Source of the DNA: Pseudomonas sp.
GTDB lineage: Bacteria; Pseudomonadota; Gammaproteobacteria; Pseudomonadales; Pseudomonadaceae
NCBI GenBank assembly: GCA_016763285.1
Contig: JAESUC010000054.1
Location: forward strand, 1-51,276
DNA: 51,276 nucleotides
Direction of reading: 5' to 3'
Positions within the stretch are counted from its first letter, which is position 1; the number at the start of each line of letters is the position of its first letter. The notes beneath the pieces were generated by a model that searched no databases, had not been told where the DNA came from, and saw only the letters and a program-made list of their open reading frames with translations. Of the stretch, positions 50,623 through 51,276 are shown in pieces. A program made the position numbers and the translations under genes.

Positions 50623-50865
50623 ATGTCTGTGATCAAAACCCCCATTGAGCTGGGAGCAGCAATCAAGCAGGGGCGTAAACAACTAGGACTCACTCAATCG
50701 CAGTTGGCATTGGCTGCAGGCGTTGGTGTGCGGTTTATTGGGGATCTTGAAGCAGGCAAACCAACCGCACACCTGGGTTTGACGTTGACCGTGATTCAGG
50801 CCTTGGGCGGCGAGCTGACGCTGGCAGGTATGCCGCTGAGCGAGGAGCTTGGAAATGATGCATGA
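50623..50865 (+). CDS. hipB: HipB-like antitoxin, XRE family
   Basis: 80-residue helix-turn-helix protein (IKQGRKQLGLTQSQLALAAGVGVRFIGDLEAGK), the antitoxin and repressor of HipBA modules. A GGAGAGG ribosome binding site lies 2 bases from the ATG. It overlaps the hipA start, so toxin translation is coupled. Three palindromes upstream are its likely operators. Confidence 0.9.
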   Translation: MSVIKTPIELGAAIKQGRKQLGLTQSQLALAAGVGVRFIGDLEAGKPTAHLGLTLTVIQALGGELTLAGMPLSEELGNDA

Positions 50866-51276
50866 ACTGCATGTTTACTTTCACTCGCAGCGCGTCGGCA
50901 CGCTTTCGCTGGTGGGTGGACGATTGAGCTTTCAATACGCAGTTGAAGCTCTGAATAACCCCTCGTTGTGGCCATTGTCGCAATCGTTACCTCTCCAGCG
51001 TGAGCCTTTTAGTGACCGTCAGTCACGACCGTTCTTTGCCGGATTGCTTCCGGAAGGCCGTATGCGCAATCTGGTTGCGCGGCAGGCTCAAGTCTCTAGT
51101 CAGAATGAGTTTGGTCTTCTTGAATTCATCGGGGGCGAGTGTGCGGGTGCGGTATCGATCTCAACGGGTGACCAACCGCCCCCCAGTGACAATGCCTACG
51201 ATGTTAAATGGCTGACAAGCGAGCAACTGGCTGCGGTCATTGATGAGCTTCCCAAGCGTCCTATGCTGGCCGGGAC
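50855..51276 (+). CDS. hipA: HipA toxin kinase, N-terminal part
   Basis: Cut by the window end: about 140 residues of an open frame starting at ATG 50855 (or 50858). The HipA N-terminal domain is recognisable from VYFHSQRVGTLSL, FFAGLLPEG and NEFGLLEFIGGECAGAVS. HipA is a serine/threonine kinase that phosphorylates GltX and halts translation; the kinase core lies beyond the window, so its integrity cannot be judged. Overlaps hipB by 8-11 bases. Confidence 0.9.
   Translation, partial: MMHELHVYFHSQRVGTLSLVGGRLSFQYAVEALNNPSLWPLSQSLPLQREPFSDRQSRPFFAGLLPEGRMRNLVARQAQVSSQNEFGLLEFIGGECAGAVSISTGDQPPPSDNAYDVKWLTSEQLAAVIDELPKRPMLAG

Overview
The window looks like a stretch of a Pseudomonas-type gammaproteobacterial chromosome (Pseudomonas or a close relative such as Halopseudomonas; the species cannot be fixed from this sequence alone). 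The evidence is the run tsaP (LysM) - dprA - tsaC - hemF - aroE followed by trpBA divergent from trpI. This is the arrangement known near the replication origin of pseudomonads, and trpI next to trpBA is specific to that group. The first 42 kb are dense and GC-rich. From about 42.3 kb on, the genes are smaller, intergenic gaps are longer and parts are AT-richer, as in an accessory region.

Layout. 0.1-4.8 kb: housekeeping genes on the + strand (tsaP, dprA, tsaC, hemF, aroE). 4.9-7.9 kb: trpBA and the regulator trpI, with a zinc-peptidase lipoprotein coupled to trpI. 9.0-14.4 kb: a CHASE-PAS-GGDEF-EAL protein coupled to acetoacetyl-CoA synthetase. 14.4-17 kb: dkgB, a nitronate monooxygenase and a DUF4142 protein. 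17-24 kb: a signalling island made of a soluble PAS-PAS chemotaxis transducer (BdlA-like), an Hpt protein, a LuxO-like sigma-54 response regulator, a single-domain receiver and a large GAF/PAS histidine kinase. 24-24.8 kb: an SDR. 24.8-32.5 kb: nine minus-strand genes, nearly all overlapping. They encode a methyltransferase, an LPS-kinase-like protein, a thermostable-hemolysin-family acyltransferase-like protein, an AMP-forming ligase, a heme-oxygenase-like diiron protein, an SDR, a TPR protein and a PmrA/QseB-type two-component system. 32.7-34.9 kb: a CHASE histidine kinase. 35-38 kb: a BigR/SqrR-like ArsR regulator with two YeeE/YedE proteins and a SulP transporter. 38-40.5 kb: modABC. 40.6-42.3 kb: a membrane chemotaxis transducer. 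42.3-51.3 kb: accessory genes, including a PAAR protein, parDE, a TSUP permease, an alpha/beta hydrolase lipoprotein, a MaoC protein, a transglutaminase and hipBA (hipA is cut by the window end).

Two regulatory circuits can be read from genes and DNA sites together. First, the kinase, receiver, Hpt and LuxO-like regulator could form a four-step phosphorelay. Upstream of the BdlA-like transducer lies a near-consensus sigma-54 promoter, preceded by three sites resembling the Vibrio LuxO operator, so that gene is the likely target. Second, the biosynthesis-like operon at 24.8-31.1 kb ends in a PmrA/QseB-type regulator and kinase. Direct-repeat boxes of the PmrA type (HTTAAN-N5-HTTAAG, perfect CTTAAG-N5-CTTAAG at one of them) lie upstream of the hemolysin-family gene and upstream of the methyltransferase gene, which suggests autoregulation of the whole cluster. 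This cluster is the best candidate in the window for an undescribed system: a small-molecule or envelope-lipid pathway under its own sensor. Smaller circuits visible in the DNA are a palindromic operator in front of the persulfide-sensor-like bigR gene, three evenly spaced palindromes in front of hipBA, and a palindrome in front of parDE.
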